Below are positions 25,374 through 34,400 of a stretch of 64,000 nt of DNA, piece by piece. A program made the position numbers and the translations under genes. Where the stretch lies: the NCBI RefSeq assembly GCF_009765165.1, contig NZ_VLNU01000001.1:3292247-3356246 (forward strand). The letters run 5' to 3'. This DNA is from Lysobacter panacisoli. GTDB lineage: Bacteria; Pseudomonadota; Gammaproteobacteria; Xanthomonadales; Xanthomonadaceae. Within the stretch, counting starts at the first letter, position 1; each line of letters opens with the position of its first letter. Below the pieces are notes generated by a model. It did no database searches. It was not told the origin of the DNA and saw only the letters and a program-made list of their open reading frames with translations.

Positions 25374-26150
25374 ATGAAATACCTGCTTGCCGCACTGGCC
25401 CTGGGCGCCGCCTCGCTGGCAGCGTCGGCCGCTTCCGCACAAACCGCCAAGCCCACGGTCGTACTGGTGCACGGTGCGTTCGCCGAGGCCTCCAGCTGGG
25501 ACGGCGTCATCCGCATCCTGCAGAAGGACGGCTATCCGGTCATCGCCGTCGCCAATCCACTGCGCGGTGTCGCGAGCGATGGCGCGTACGTGGGAGATGT
25601 CGTGACCAGCATCGGCAAGCCGGTGGTGCTGGTCGGCCACTCGTATGGCGGAAGCGTGATCACCGAGGCCGCTCGCGGCAAGGCCAACGTGAAAGCGCTG
25701 GTATACGTGGCTGCGTTCGCGCCCGATGCAGGTGAGACCGCGGCTGGGCTGTCGGGCAAGTTTCCGGGTAGCACGCTTGGTCCTGCCGTCGCGCCGCCAG
25801 TGAAGTTGGCGACGGGGGGCAACGACCTGTACATTCGGCAGGACAAATTCCACCAGCAGTTCGCGGCGGATGTGCCGAAGACGGACGCCGCGCTGATGGC
25901 CGCCACGCAGCGTCCCATCACCGAAGCCGCGCTCAACGAGAAGTCGGGCGAGCCCACGTGGACGGGCATTCCTTCGTGGTTCGTCTATGGCGACAAGGAC
26001 CTCAACATCCCACCGAAAGCCCTGGCGTTCATGGCCGAGCGTGCGAAGTCGCGGAAGACCGAAGTGGTCGCGGGCGCATCGCACGTCGTCATGATCTCGC
26101 ACCCTGACGTCGTTGCACGCCAGATTGAGCGCGCTGCGGAAGCGAAGTAA
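25374..26150 (+). CDS. Exported alpha/beta-hydrolase
   Basis: This 258-residue protein has a textbook signal peptide (MKYLLAALALGAASLAAS, cut near SAQ) and an alpha/beta-hydrolase fold: VVLVHGAFAEASSW oxyanion segment, nucleophile GHSYGGS (S90), a likely acid in YGDKDLNIPP and histidine in GASHVVM. It belongs to the small EstC-like esterase group often found exported in Proteobacteria. A ribosome site AAAGGAG precedes ATG 25374. It is operonic with the SDR upstream and followed by an intrinsic terminator. It should act on an ester or related compound in the periplasm; the substrate is not known. Confidence 0.88.
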   Translation: MKYLLAALALGAASLAASAASAQTAKPTVVLVHGAFAEASSWDGVIRILQKDGYPVIAVANPLRGVASDGAYVGDVVTSIGKPVVLVGHSYGGSVITEAARGKANVKALVYVAAFAPDAGETAAGLSGKFPGSTLGPAVAPPVKLATGGNDLYIRQDKFHQQFAADVPKTDAALMAATQRPITEAALNEKSGEPTWTGIPSWFVYGDKDLNIPPKALAFMAERAKSRKTEVVAGASHVVMISHPDVVARQIERAAEAK

Positions 26151-26176
26151 CCCCCCTCACGCTTTGCTTCCCGCGT

Positions 26177-26207
26177 AGCCCCGGATCTTGTGTCCGGGGC
26201 TTTTTTT
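26177..26207 (+). terminator. Intrinsic terminator of the SDR-hydrolase operon
   Basis: A perfect 9-bp stem, AGCCCCGGA (26177-26185) with TCCGGGGCT (26193-26201), has a 7-base loop and is followed by a run of seven T (26201-26207). It is a classic Rho-independent terminator 26 bp after the hydrolase stop. Confidence 0.93.
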
Positions 26208-26309
26208 CCTGGCCGGTTCGCGAGAGAAGGATGCAGGCGGAGCGGCGGCGGGTACAACCCTCGTCACGGGGGGCCCCCTGGACGGACACGAACGCAGGTG
26301 CAGGGCAGC

Positions 26310-27146
26310 TCAATCCGTACGCGCTTCCGTGGGCTGCGCAACGTGCCTGCCCAGATCGAGTTCCACCTCAGACCGCGTCTGGAGCCCGGCCGCCAACAGC
26401 CTCGACATTCGCGCCTTCGTTTCCGGCCGGGCCACGGAGCGGAAGAACTCATCCAGGGCAGGGGGAAACAATGCGTCGTCGGGAAGCGAGGTTTCATCGA
26501 CGAGTCGCTTCGCGGCAACCAGCGCTTCCTTCTCGAATCCTGCGATGCGCCGTGCGAACGCGTCGACGAACGCGTCAAGCTCGTCGTCGGGCAGCGCCCG
26601 GTTGACATAGCCGTAGCGCTCGGCGAGGTCACCGCGGAAATCGTCCGCGCCAAGAATCACCTCGAGCGCTCGTCCGCGCCCGGCGAGACCGGCGAGCCGG
26701 ACCATCGGATTGCCGCCAGGCACCGCACCGACGCCTACTTCGAACTGGCCAAGGAACGCCTTCTCCGCGCTAGCGAACCGCATGTCGCAAGCGAGCACGA
26801 ACTCGCTTCCCGCGCCGCGGGCGCGGCCGCGTATCGCAGCAATCGTGACGACCGGTACGCGGCTGATACGCACCAGCACGTCGAGCCATGGGTGCATGCC
26901 GGTCGGGCCCAGCGGCATCGCGGCCGTGCGCGCCTTGTCGATGAGCACGTCGTAGTGGGCCATGAAGAAGTCGGGATCCGCGCTCGCGAATACGACCACC
27001 TTGACCGAAGGATCCTGCTCCAGCGACGAGATGAGGTCGGACAGCTGCGTGATGGTGTCCAGGTCGATCAGGTTGATCGGCGGGTTGGAGAACTCCGCAC
27101 GCCAGTAGCCCGGTGCAGGTTGCGTGACACGAATCTGCTCGCGCAT
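26310..27146 (-). CDS. Crotonase (enoyl-CoA hydratase/isomerase) family protein
   Basis: This 278-residue cytoplasmic protein has the crotonase core: IAAIRGRARGAGSEFVLACDM (oxyanion hole plus first glutamate, in segments) and FLGQFEVGVGAVPGG with the second glutamate. The motifs correspond to the two catalytic Glu of enoyl-CoA hydratases, although the substrate loop (DFFMAHYDV) is unusual. It shares ERYGYVNRALPD and other segments with the exported crotonase at 44552, so the two are paralogues. The start ATG 27146 has GAGG 6 bases upstream; the frame is open further upstream but only as antisense of the next gene. Two minus-oriented regulon boxes lie 69 and 109 bp upstream. Confidence 0.85.
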   Translation of the reverse strand: MREQIRVTQPAPGYWRAEFSNPPINLIDLDTITQLSDLISSLEQDPSVKVVVFASADPDFFMAHYDVLIDKARTAAMPLGPTGMHPWLDVLVRISRVPVVTIAAIRGRARGAGSEFVLACDMRFASAEKAFLGQFEVGVGAVPGGNPMVRLAGLAGRGRALEVILGADDFRGDLAERYGYVNRALPDDELDAFVDAFARRIAGFEKEALVAAKRLVDETSLPDDALFPPALDEFFRSVARPETKARMSRLLAAGLQTRSEVELDLGRHVAQPTEARTD

Positions 27147-27214
27147 GGGACGCCTCGCTTCGCCGACGTGGAGCGGCGGATGCAGGCAGGTTAAGGAGCC
27201 AGGCGCGCTCGACG

Positions 27215-27233
27215 GAAGAGCACGAAGGTATCG
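27215..27233 (-). promoter_or_regulatory. Regulon box copy, crotonase-proximal
   Basis: On the minus strand CGATACCTTCGTGCTCTTC matches the first twelve positions of the element, 68 bp upstream of the crotonase start. The block CACGAAGGTATCGGT recurs exactly 40 bp further on (27221 and 27261). Confidence 0.5.
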
Positions 27234-27254
27234 GTTCGCACGCATGAATGCGGC

Positions 27255-27273
27255 GCATTGCACGAAGGTATCG
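27255..27273 (-). promoter_or_regulatory. Regulon box, minus half of a back-to-back pair
   Basis: On the minus strand CGATACCTTCGTGCAATGC matches the element. With the plus copy at 27276-27294 it forms a 17-bp inverted repeat (27257-27273 and 27276-27292, two mismatches, 2-bp spacer) between the divergent crotonase and DUF6130 operons. Confidence 0.65.
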
Positions 27274-27275
27274 GT

Positions 27276-27294
27276 CGACACCTTGGTGCAATCG
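27276..27294 (+). promoter_or_regulatory. Regulon box, plus half of a back-to-back pair
   Basis: CGACACCTTGGTGCAATCG is a near-consensus copy, 59 bp upstream of ATG 27354. Confidence 0.65.
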
Positions 27295-27353
27295 ACGATC
27301 GCGCGCCTCACTGTTGAGATGGCTCGTACACACCGTACACGGGAAACCGGGTC

Positions 27354-27779
27354 ATGAAGAATCGTGCAAGAGCGCATGCGGTCGCCGTGGTTGCGTTGAT
27401 GTTCGCCATGGACGCGCTCGCGCAGCCCGCGCGATCGCTGGTCGTGCCGTACGAGAACGAACCGCCGCCGAAGCTCACCATCGACCCGCCGCTTCCCGGC
27501 CCGCTTGCGAAGGGCGTCGCGTTCATTCCGTATCGCGTGGAGAACCTTCGCATCCTCCCCGTGGGTGGCGAGCCCGCACGCCGGTTGTCGCCGCGCGTCG
27601 GGCATCTCCACATCACGCTCGACGATCTCCCGTGGCAATGGGCCGATTACGGCGGCAGCAGCACGATCATCCTGGTCAACCTACCCAAAGGCCGGCACAA
27701 GGTCCTGATCGAAGCGGTGGACCCGGAAGGCGGACTGCTCACGTCGCAAAGCATCACCTTCGACGCTCCCGGCAAGTAG
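27354..27779 (+). CDS. Exported DUF6130-like protein
   Basis: This 141-residue protein has a signal peptide (HAVAVVALMFAMDALAQ) and a beta-rich mature part with FIPYRVENLRILPV, RVGHLHITLDDLPWQWADY and LPKGRHKVLIEAVDPEG. This pattern matches a family of small periplasmic proteins I recall as DUF6130; the repeated His and beta strands suggest a cupredoxin-like fold, but no metal site is proven. It is the first gene of a three-gene operon with a P460-like protein (24 bp later) and an MBL-fold lipoprotein, all exported, directly behind a regulon box. Function unknown. Confidence 0.7.
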   Translation: MKNRARAHAVAVVALMFAMDALAQPARSLVVPYENEPPPKLTIDPPLPGPLAKGVAFIPYRVENLRILPVGGEPARRLSPRVGHLHITLDDLPWQWADYGGSSTIILVNLPKGRHKVLIEAVDPEGGLLTSQSITFDAPGK

Positions 27780-27802
27780 CCGAACTCATTAGAGGATCAG
27801 CC

Positions 27803-28336
27803 ATGAAACGCACGACGAGGATTTCCATCGCAGTGGCCACGGCCGTGCTCGCGATCGTGGGCGGCGCGGCTTTCTCCGCACAGGACAAGTACACGCTGAA
27901 GTCGCCTGGCGGGATCGCCTTCGCCGATTTCAAGGGGTACGAGGACTGGGCCGTCGTCTCTTCTGCCCGTACCGACGAAGTGCTGAAGGTGATTGTCGCC
28001 AACCCGACCATGATCAAGGCTTACAAGGCCGGCGTGCCGAAGAACGGTCAGCATTTTCCAGAAGGCTCGAGAATCGTGAAGCTTCAGTGGAAGCCGAAGA
28101 AGAGCACCGACGCTCCGTTCGTCGTGGACGTGCCGGATGTCTTCACCCAGGCGTTCGTGATGGAGAAGGACAGCAAGCGCTTCCCGAAGACCGGTGGCTG
28201 GGGATACGCGCTGTTCAACTACGACGCGCCGTCGGACACGTTCGTCGCCGATCCGGCCCCGGCCGATTGCGGCCAGGCCTGTCACGTGAAGGTGAAGACG
28301 AAGGACTACATCTTCCACCCCTACCAGAAGCGTTGA
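27803..28336 (+). CDS. Cytochrome P460-like exported protein
   Basis: This 177-residue protein has a signal peptide (ISIAVATAVLAIVGGAAFS) and the P460/cytochrome c'-beta layout: YEDWAVVSSARTDEVLKVIVAN near the start, GWGYALFNY in the middle, and a C-terminal haem-like motif followed by KTKDYIFHPYQKR. In P460 proteins a c-type haem is cross-linked to the protein and oxidises hydroxylamine or binds NO. Here the motif reads CGQACH, that is C156-x-x-x-C160-H, one residue longer than the normal CxxCH. Haem attachment is therefore uncertain. It lies between the DUF6130-like and MBL genes with short spacing, so it is operonic. Confidence 0.8.
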   Translation: MKRTTRISIAVATAVLAIVGGAAFSAQDKYTLKSPGGIAFADFKGYEDWAVVSSARTDEVLKVIVANPTMIKAYKAGVPKNGQHFPEGSRIVKLQWKPKKSTDAPFVVDVPDVFTQAFVMEKDSKRFPKTGGWGYALFNYDAPSDTFVADPAPADCGQACHVKVKTKDYIFHPYQKR

Positions 28337-28347
28337 GGAGCATCGCC

Positions 28348-29439
28348 ATGTTCACCGTTCGCGTGTTGCCGCTTGTGCTGGTTTCGATGCTCGCCGCGTG
28401 CGGGCGCCAGGAATCCGTCCCGCCTGCCGTCCAGTCCGTTTCTGCATCCCAGACACCGGCGACGGAGGCGTCCGAGCCCGGCACGCCTGCCGTCGTTCCT
28501 TACGCCAACATGCCGAAGATCGCCCCCATCGGCGTGCGCATCGACAAGCATCTGGACGTGCCCGAATCCGCACGCGGCCCAGCGATCGATCCGGCAAAGG
28601 GTTATCGGTTGCAGGACCTAGGCGATGGCCTCTATATGGTCACTGAAGGCGCCTACCAGTCGATGTTCCTGGTCTACGACAAGGGCGTGGTCGTCGTCGA
28701 CGCACCGCCGACCTACGCCGCGAAGCTGCCCGCGGCGATCGCGGAAGTCACGAAGAATCCGATTACCCATGTCGTATACAGCCATTCGCACAAGGATCAC
28801 ATCGGCGGAATGCCGACCCTTGGTGGCAAGCCGATCATCATTGCGCAGGAGGAAACCCTGCGGCTGCTCAAGCGCGACAACGATCCGGATCGACCGTTGC
28901 CGACGGTGACGTTCAAGGACGCCTACACACTTAACGTGGGTGGGAAGAAGCTGGAGCTGTCCTATCACGGCAACGGACACGAGCCCGGCAACATCTTCAT
29001 CAGCGCGCCGAAGCAGAAAGTGCTGATGGTCGTGGACGTCGTGTTTCCCGGCTGGATGCCGTGGCGCAGGTTCGCCGTCGCGCAGGACGTGTTCGGATCG
29101 ATCGCGCAGGTCGACAAGATCGGCTCGATGGAATGGGACACGTTCGTAGGCGGGCACGTCACGCGCACGGGCACGCACGCAGACGTGGCCGTGCAGGCCG
29201 AGTTCTATCGGGACCTGAAGGCGGCCGCCGGCAAGGCGCTGTCCACGACGAAGCCGGGCGAGGGAGTGAATCCGCAGGATCTGAACAACCCCTGGGCCGT
29301 GTTCGACGACTACATCGACCGCGTCGTCGTGCAGTGTGTCGACACGCTGACGCCGAAATGGCAGTCGCGCCTCGGCGGTTACGACGTCTATATCTGGGAC
29401 CAGTGCTACTCGATGGAGCAGGCGCTGCGCATCGATTGA
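28348..29439 (+). CDS. Lipoprotein MBL-fold metallo-hydrolase
   Basis: This 363-residue protein has a lipoprotein signal ending in LAAC (Cys 19), so it should be anchored on the periplasmic side of a membrane. The metallo-beta-lactamase fold is shown by VYSHSHKDHIGG (H146, H148, D150, H151), a third zinc histidine probably in YHGNGHEPGN, and VGGHVTRTG later. The closest general types are hydrolases of the quinoprotein-relay (SoxH-like) or glyoxalase II-like groups; I cannot tell which. ATG 28348 has GAGGAG 7 bases upstream. It ends the DUF6130-P460-MBL operon and converges with the response-regulator genes. Confidence 0.87.
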   Translation: MFTVRVLPLVLVSMLAACGRQESVPPAVQSVSASQTPATEASEPGTPAVVPYANMPKIAPIGVRIDKHLDVPESARGPAIDPAKGYRLQDLGDGLYMVTEGAYQSMFLVYDKGVVVVDAPPTYAAKLPAAIAEVTKNPITHVVYSHSHKDHIGGMPTLGGKPIIIAQEETLRLLKRDNDPDRPLPTVTFKDAYTLNVGGKKLELSYHGNGHEPGNIFISAPKQKVLMVVDVVFPGWMPWRRFAVAQDVFGSIAQVDKIGSMEWDTFVGGHVTRTGTHADVAVQAEFYRDLKAAAGKALSTTKPGEGVNPQDLNNPWAVFDDYIDRVVVQCVDTLTPKWQSRLGGYDVYIWDQCYSMEQALRID

Positions 29440-29535
29440 GGCCTCATACGTCCGCGCGTGGCGAAGGCTGCCGGCAGACCCGTGCAGTCCGGCAGTGCGC
29501 CACGCCGGACGTTCCTCGAGACGGCGCGGTCGCGG

Positions 29536-30252
29536 TCAACGGCCGGGCGGTTCGCCGCCTGGTTCCAGTACGGCCGCCATCTTCACCAGGTCCGGCACCG
29601 ATCGCGCATGCATCTTCTGCATCACCCGGCCGCGATGTGCCTTCACCGTGATCTCACTGATGCCCAGGTGTCCGCCGATCTGCTTGTTGAGCAGGCCCGT
29701 CACCACCAGCGCCATGACCTCCCGCTCGCGTCGCGTAAGCGATGCATGGGCCTGCTGCAGCGAATGGACCCGTTTCACATCGTCCAGTGACGCAGCGCTT
29801 CGCTCGAGCGCTCCGCGGATGCAGTCGAGAAGCTTGTCGTCGTCGATGGGCTTGGTCAGGAATTCGATGGCACCGGCGCGCATGGCGCGCACGGTCATGG
29901 GGATGTCGCCATAGCCGGAGATGAAGATGATCGGCATGTCGGCACGGTCGGCGGCGATGAGTGCCTGCAGGTCGAGGCCGTTAATGTCGGGCAGGGTCAC
30001 GTCCAGCACGAGGCACGACGGGAGAAGCTCCCTCGGGTGCGCGAGGAATTCCCCTGCGCTGGCAAATGTCCTGGGTACCCAGCCGGCGAACCTCACCAGC
30101 GATTCGAGCGCCTCCCGAACCGAGATGTCGTCGTCCACGATGAACACGATGGGGGGAGCATCGTTCACGAAAGCCACCTCGTCAGAGTCATGCGCCTCGT
30201 ACCCGGTTGAATAATCCTTCCTGCGAACCGATGCAACAGCTTTGCTGTTCAT
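29536..30252 (-). CDS. FixJ-type response regulator (receiver plus LuxR HTH)
   Basis: This 238-residue DNA-binding response regulator has an unusual N-terminal extension of about 33 residues, then a receiver domain with VFIVDDDISVRE, phosphorylation site VLDVTLPD (D84) and FLTKPIDDD. A LuxR/FixJ helix-turn-helix follows: LTRREREVMALVVTG, ISEITVKAHRGRVMQKM. This is the only response regulator with an output domain in the window and is the natural partner of the three FixL-type kinases. Its ATG overlaps the stop of the receiver-only gene (ATGA), so both are translated together. A minus-oriented regulon box lies upstream of that pair, which suggests autoregulation. Confidence 0.93.
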   Translation of the reverse strand: MNSKAVASVRRKDYSTGYEAHDSDEVAFVNDAPPIVFIVDDDISVREALESLVRFAGWVPRTFASAGEFLAHPRELLPSCLVLDVTLPDINGLDLQALIAADRADMPIIFISGYGDIPMTVRAMRAGAIEFLTKPIDDDKLLDCIRGALERSAASLDDVKRVHSLQQAHASLTRREREVMALVVTGLLNKQIGGHLGISEITVKAHRGRVMQKMHARSVPDLVKMAAVLEPGGEPPGR

Positions 30253-30620
30253 CGCCCCTGAATCGCCACTCCCACCGCCTCCAGCAGAACCTCGCCGCCG
30301 AATGGCTTGAACAGGCAGTCGACGGCGCCGCGCGCGATGAGCTCACGGCGGATGTCGGCGTCGATCTGCGCGCTCATGAACACGATGGGGATGCGGATGC
30401 GGCGGCGGGACAGCTCTTCCTGCAGCGCCGGTCCCGACATGCCGGGCATGTAGACGTCCAGCACGAGGCAGTCCACGCGGCTGGACGCGGCGCTCGCGAG
30501 GAAGGCCTCGGCGCTCTCGAACACGTCGGTGTCGTACCCGCCGGTTCGGAGCAGATCAGGGAGGGATTCGCGGACGGACTGGTCATCGTCCACGACCGAC
30601 ACAAGTGGCCGAACGGTCAT
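30249..30620 (-). CDS. Receiver-only response regulator
   Basis: This 123-residue single-domain protein has VSVVDDDQSVRESLPDLL, phosphorylation site VLDVYMPG (D55), a conserved Ser in FMSAQ and LFKPFGG, and no output domain. Such proteins act as phosphate sinks, shuttles or allosteric regulators. It probably competes with, or feeds, the FixJ-type protein whose ATG overlaps its stop. I chose ATG 30620 (MTVRPL) because it gives a normal receiver start; the frame is open upstream to 30716. The three FixL-type kinases lack receivers, so a shared phosphate sink is plausible. Confidence 0.88.
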   Translation of the reverse strand: MTVRPLVSVVDDDQSVRESLPDLLRTGGYDTDVFESAEAFLASAASSRVDCLVLDVYMPGMSGPALQEELSRRRIRIPIVFMSAQIDADIRRELIARGAVDCLFKPFGGEVLLEAVGVAIQGR

Positions 30621-30731
30621 CAAAGTCCATCCGCGTCGTGCACAAGGCCCCCGCGGGTCTGACCGATCTTCATGCCGGATCCTCCGGAATGCGCTCCTGC
30701 GACGAGGATGCACCACTCCGGAGTCGGATTC

Positions 30732-30750
30732 ACATGGTACTTAGGTGTCG
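30732..30750 (-). promoter_or_regulatory. Regulon box upstream of response-regulator pair
   Basis: On the minus strand CGACACCTAAGTACCATGT matches the element, 111 bp upstream of ATG 30620. It supports autoregulation of the FixJ-type regulator. Confidence 0.6.
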
Positions 30751-30793
30751 GTTTCCGTGGCGGGACGGGCTATTGCGGCTCCCGACCGGCGGT

Positions 30794-30812
30794 CGATACC
30801 TAGGTGTAATCG
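30794..30812 (+). promoter_or_regulatory. Regulon box upstream of the Ohr gene
   Basis: CGATACCTAGGTGTAATCG is a near-perfect copy, 56 bp before GTG 30869, facing away from the minus copy at 30732-30750. Confidence 0.65.
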
Positions 30813-30868
30813 CCCGAGCCGCCCCTCTGCTGTTAGATCGAAGCTCCCCACGAACCCAGGTGAACGAC

Positions 30869-31291
30869 GTGAACGATCAGGAGAGGAAGCTTCTCTACAC
30901 CGGCCGTACCCACACGGTAGGCGGCCGCGACGGCGGACACGCGAAGAGTTCCGATGGCGTCCTGGAGGTCGGCTTCTCAACGCCGGGCACCCACGGCACG
31001 GGCACCAACCCCGAGCAGCTGCTCGCGGCCGGCTGGTCCGCATGCTTCATCGGAGCGATGGGCATCGCCGCTCGAAAGATGCGGGTCACCTTGCCCCCCG
31101 ACACGGCGATCGATGCCGAAGTGGACCTCCGGCTGGGCGACGACGGCTATTCGCTGGCCGCGCGGCTCAACATCACGCTGCCCGGGCTGGAGCGCGACGT
31201 CGCGCAGGCGCTCGCCGACGCGGGACACGAGACGTGCCCATACTCCAAGGCACTCAAGGACAGCATCGACGTCACCATTCACGTCGTGTGA
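30869..31291 (+). CDS. ohr: Ohr/OsmC-family organic hydroperoxide peroxidase
   Basis: This 140-residue protein is a thiol peroxidase that reduces organic hydroperoxides in the cytoplasm. It shows the Ohr features LLYTGRTHTVGGRDG, the peroxidatic cysteine in GWSACFIGAM, and the resolving cysteine in ETCPYSKALK. The start is GTG 30869 with AGGTG 6 bases before it; GTG 30860 is also in frame. No OhrR (MarR) gene is adjacent; instead a regulon box lies 56 bp upstream, so control by the FixJ-type system is inferred. It stands between the regulator pair and the trifunctional kinase. Confidence 0.92.
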   Translation: MNDQERKLLYTGRTHTVGGRDGGHAKSSDGVLEVGFSTPGTHGTGTNPEQLLAAGWSACFIGAMGIAARKMRVTLPPDTAIDAEVDLRLGDDGYSLAARLNITLPGLERDVAQALADAGHETCPYSKALKDSIDVTIHVV

Positions 31292-31468
31292 TCGCCACTG
31301 CGCGCGGCCACGCCGCGGTGGCATGACTATTGCGTGCTGGCGCAAACGCATAGCACGCGAATGATCGGGGCGATGCACGGATTGCCATCGTCGTGACGCG
31401 ACGGGTAAGGTCCAGTGGCACGTCGCCCACTCCCGTGGAGGCGGCGATCCGGTGGCCGGAGGTCCTTG

Positions 31469-34400
31469 ATGACCCAGACGACCCTGCTCGACGCCGACCG
31501 CGAGGGCGCCGATGGCGACCTGCTGTGGGACGACGGCGAGCGGGGCTTCCATCGTCGCCGTCACGAGGCCGAGGACGGCAGCGTACTGGATTGCATTGCG
31601 GTGGTTCCGCTCGATGAGCGGCCCTCTGCCTCGGTCATCGCGCGGCTCAACCACGAACATGCGTTGAAGGCGCAGCTCGATGGCGAGTGGGCGCTGCGTC
31701 CGCTCGACCTGGTGCGGGAAGGTGGGCGCATGCTGCTCCTGCTGGAGCACCAGGAAGGCATTCCGCTGGAGCGGCTGCTGGACGGTCGACCGATGCCGCC
31801 GCCGCGCTTGCTCGCGATCGCGGTGTGGCTGGCCGACGCCATCGGTCGCCTGCACGCGACCGGCCTGGTCCATCGCGACATCAAGCCTGCAAATGTCCTG
31901 GTATCCGAGCGGGAAGGGCGAGTGTGGCTGATCGGGTTCGGCGTCGCCTCGCGCCTACCGCGCGAACGCCAGTCGCCGGATCCGCCGGAACTGATCGCGG
32001 GAACGCTGGCCTACATGGCGCCCGAACAGACCGGCCGCATGAACCGGTCGGTCGACTCGCGCAGCGACCTGTACTCGCTTGGGGTTGTCCTCTACCGGAT
32101 GGCGACGGGCGTGCTCCCATTCACTGCGTCGGACCCGATGGAATGGGTGCACAGCCACATCGCACGCGCGCCCGTTCCTCCGCGCGATCGCGTGGCTGAC
32201 GTGCCAACGGCGATCTCCGACATCGTGATGCGATTGCTGGCCAAGACACCGGAAGGCCGCTACCGCACGGCGAAGGGCGTCGCACACGATCTGCGCCACT
32301 GCCTCGCCATGCTCGAACGCGGCGAAGAGGCAGACGCGTTCTCCTTGGGCGAACGCGATCATCCCGACCGGCTGCTCATCCCGGAAAAGCTCTACGGCCG
32401 CGAGATAGAGATCAACCGGCTGATCCATGCATTCAACGATGTCGTGACCGGCGGGGCGCCGGCGCTGGTGCTGGTCGCGGGCTACTCCGGCATCGGCAAG
32501 TCGTCGGTCGTCAACGAATTGCACAAGGTGCTGGTGCCGCCGCGCGGACTGTTCGCTTCGGGCAAGTTCGACCAGTACAAGGCGGACATTCCGTATGCGA
32601 CATTCGCACAGGCATTCCAGCAACTGGTCAGGCCGCTGCTCGGCAAGCCTGAGGAGGAACTGGGCCACTGGCGCGAGGCATTCGCCAAGGCACTGGGCGA
32701 CAACGGTGCGCTCGTGCTCGAGCTGGTGCCCGAGCTCGCGCCGATCATCGGGGAGCAGCCGCCCGTTGCCGAACTGCCGGCGCAGGAGGCACAGAGGCGG
32801 TTCCAGACGATGGTGCGACGGTTCATCTCGGTATTCGCGCGTCCCGAGCATCCGCTGGCGCTGTTCCTCGACGACCTGCAGTGGCTCGATTCGGCGACGC
32901 TCGATCTGCTAGGCGACCTGCTCACCGCGGATGACCTGCGCCATGTGCTGCTGATCGGCGCCTATCGCGACAATGAAGTGACCGCGTTGCATCCATTGGC
33001 GCGCAAGCTGGAAGCGCTCGCGCACGTAGGCGCCAATGTCACCACGGTGACGCTGCCGCCTCTGGCGCGTCACCACCTGCAGCAACTGGTCGCAGAATCG
33101 CTGCACGAAGATGCGGCTCACGCGGGGCCGCTGGCCGCACTGGTTCATGCGAAGACGGCGGGCAACCCGTTTTTCGCGATCCAGTTCCTCCATGCGCTGG
33201 CGGAGGAAGACCTGCTCGCGTTCGATCATGCGACGAGCCACTGGTCGTGGAACCGCGAACTCACACTCGCCAAGGGTTCTTCGGACAACATTGTCGATCT
33301 GATGGTGCGCAAGCTGTCCCGGCTTCCGCCGCGAACGAGGAAGGCGCTGCAGACCTTCGCCTGCCTCGGTAATGCCACGACCATCGAAACGCTCTGCGTG
33401 ATCAACGCGGCCTCCGCACAGGAGGTCGAAGCGGACCTCTGGGAGGCGCTGCGACAGGAGCTGGTCTTCCGCCACAACGGGACGTACCGCTTCGCCCATG
33501 ACCGGGTACAGGAAGCGGCGTACTCGCAGGTGCCGACGGGCGAGCGCGCAGCGGCGCACCTGCGCATAGGGCGGCTGCTGGCGGCACACACGCCACCGGA
33601 GCGCCTGGAGGAAGTGATCTTCGAGATCGTGAACCAGCTCAATCGCGCGACGCACCTGCTCGACTCGCACGACGAACGCGTGCAGCTGGCCCGCTTTAAC
33701 CTCATCGCGGCGCAGCGTGCGCGCGCCGCGAGCGCGTACGTGTCCGCGCTGAACCATCTGCGCGCTGGTCGCACGTTGCTTGAGGAACAAGACTGGCAGC
33801 AAGAGTACTCGCTGGTCTTCTCGCTCGAATCGCTGATGGCCGAATGCGAGCTGATGACGGCCGAGCTCGCTGCGGCAGAGGGCCGCCTGGAGATGCTTGC
33901 AGGCCACGCACGGACGCGCCACGACTTCGCGGTCGTGACCCGGCTGCGCCTGACGCTGTTCACCACGCGCTCGCGCGGCGACCTGTGCGTGGAGGTGTTT
34001 CTCGACTACCTGCGTCGCAACGGTACGGATTGGCCCGCGCGACCCTCGCACGAAGACGTGACGCGCGAGTACGACCGCATCTGGACGCTGCTCGGCGACC
34101 GGTCCATCGAAGAGCTCGTGGATTCACCACTGGCGACTGACCAGGACGTGCTGGACATGCTGGACGTGTTCACCGAGATCGTGACGCCAGCTTTCTTCTT
34201 CGACGAGAACCTGTCGTCGCTGGTGCTGTGCCGCATGGTCAATCTCAGCCTGGAGCACGGGCCCTGCGATGGCTCCTGCTTTGGATTCGTGTTCTTCGCC
34301 ACGTTCGCCGGGCCGAGGTTCGGCAACTACCGCGACGGCTACCGTTTCGGCCGCCTCGGGTACGACCTGGTGGAGAAGCGCGGGCTGAAGCGTTACCAGG

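Noticed and set aside
27147..27638. In-frame upstream extension of the crotonase gene
   Set aside because: It overlaps antisense the DUF6130-like gene and the regulon boxes; the crotonase fold starts at ATG 27146 with a good ribosome site.
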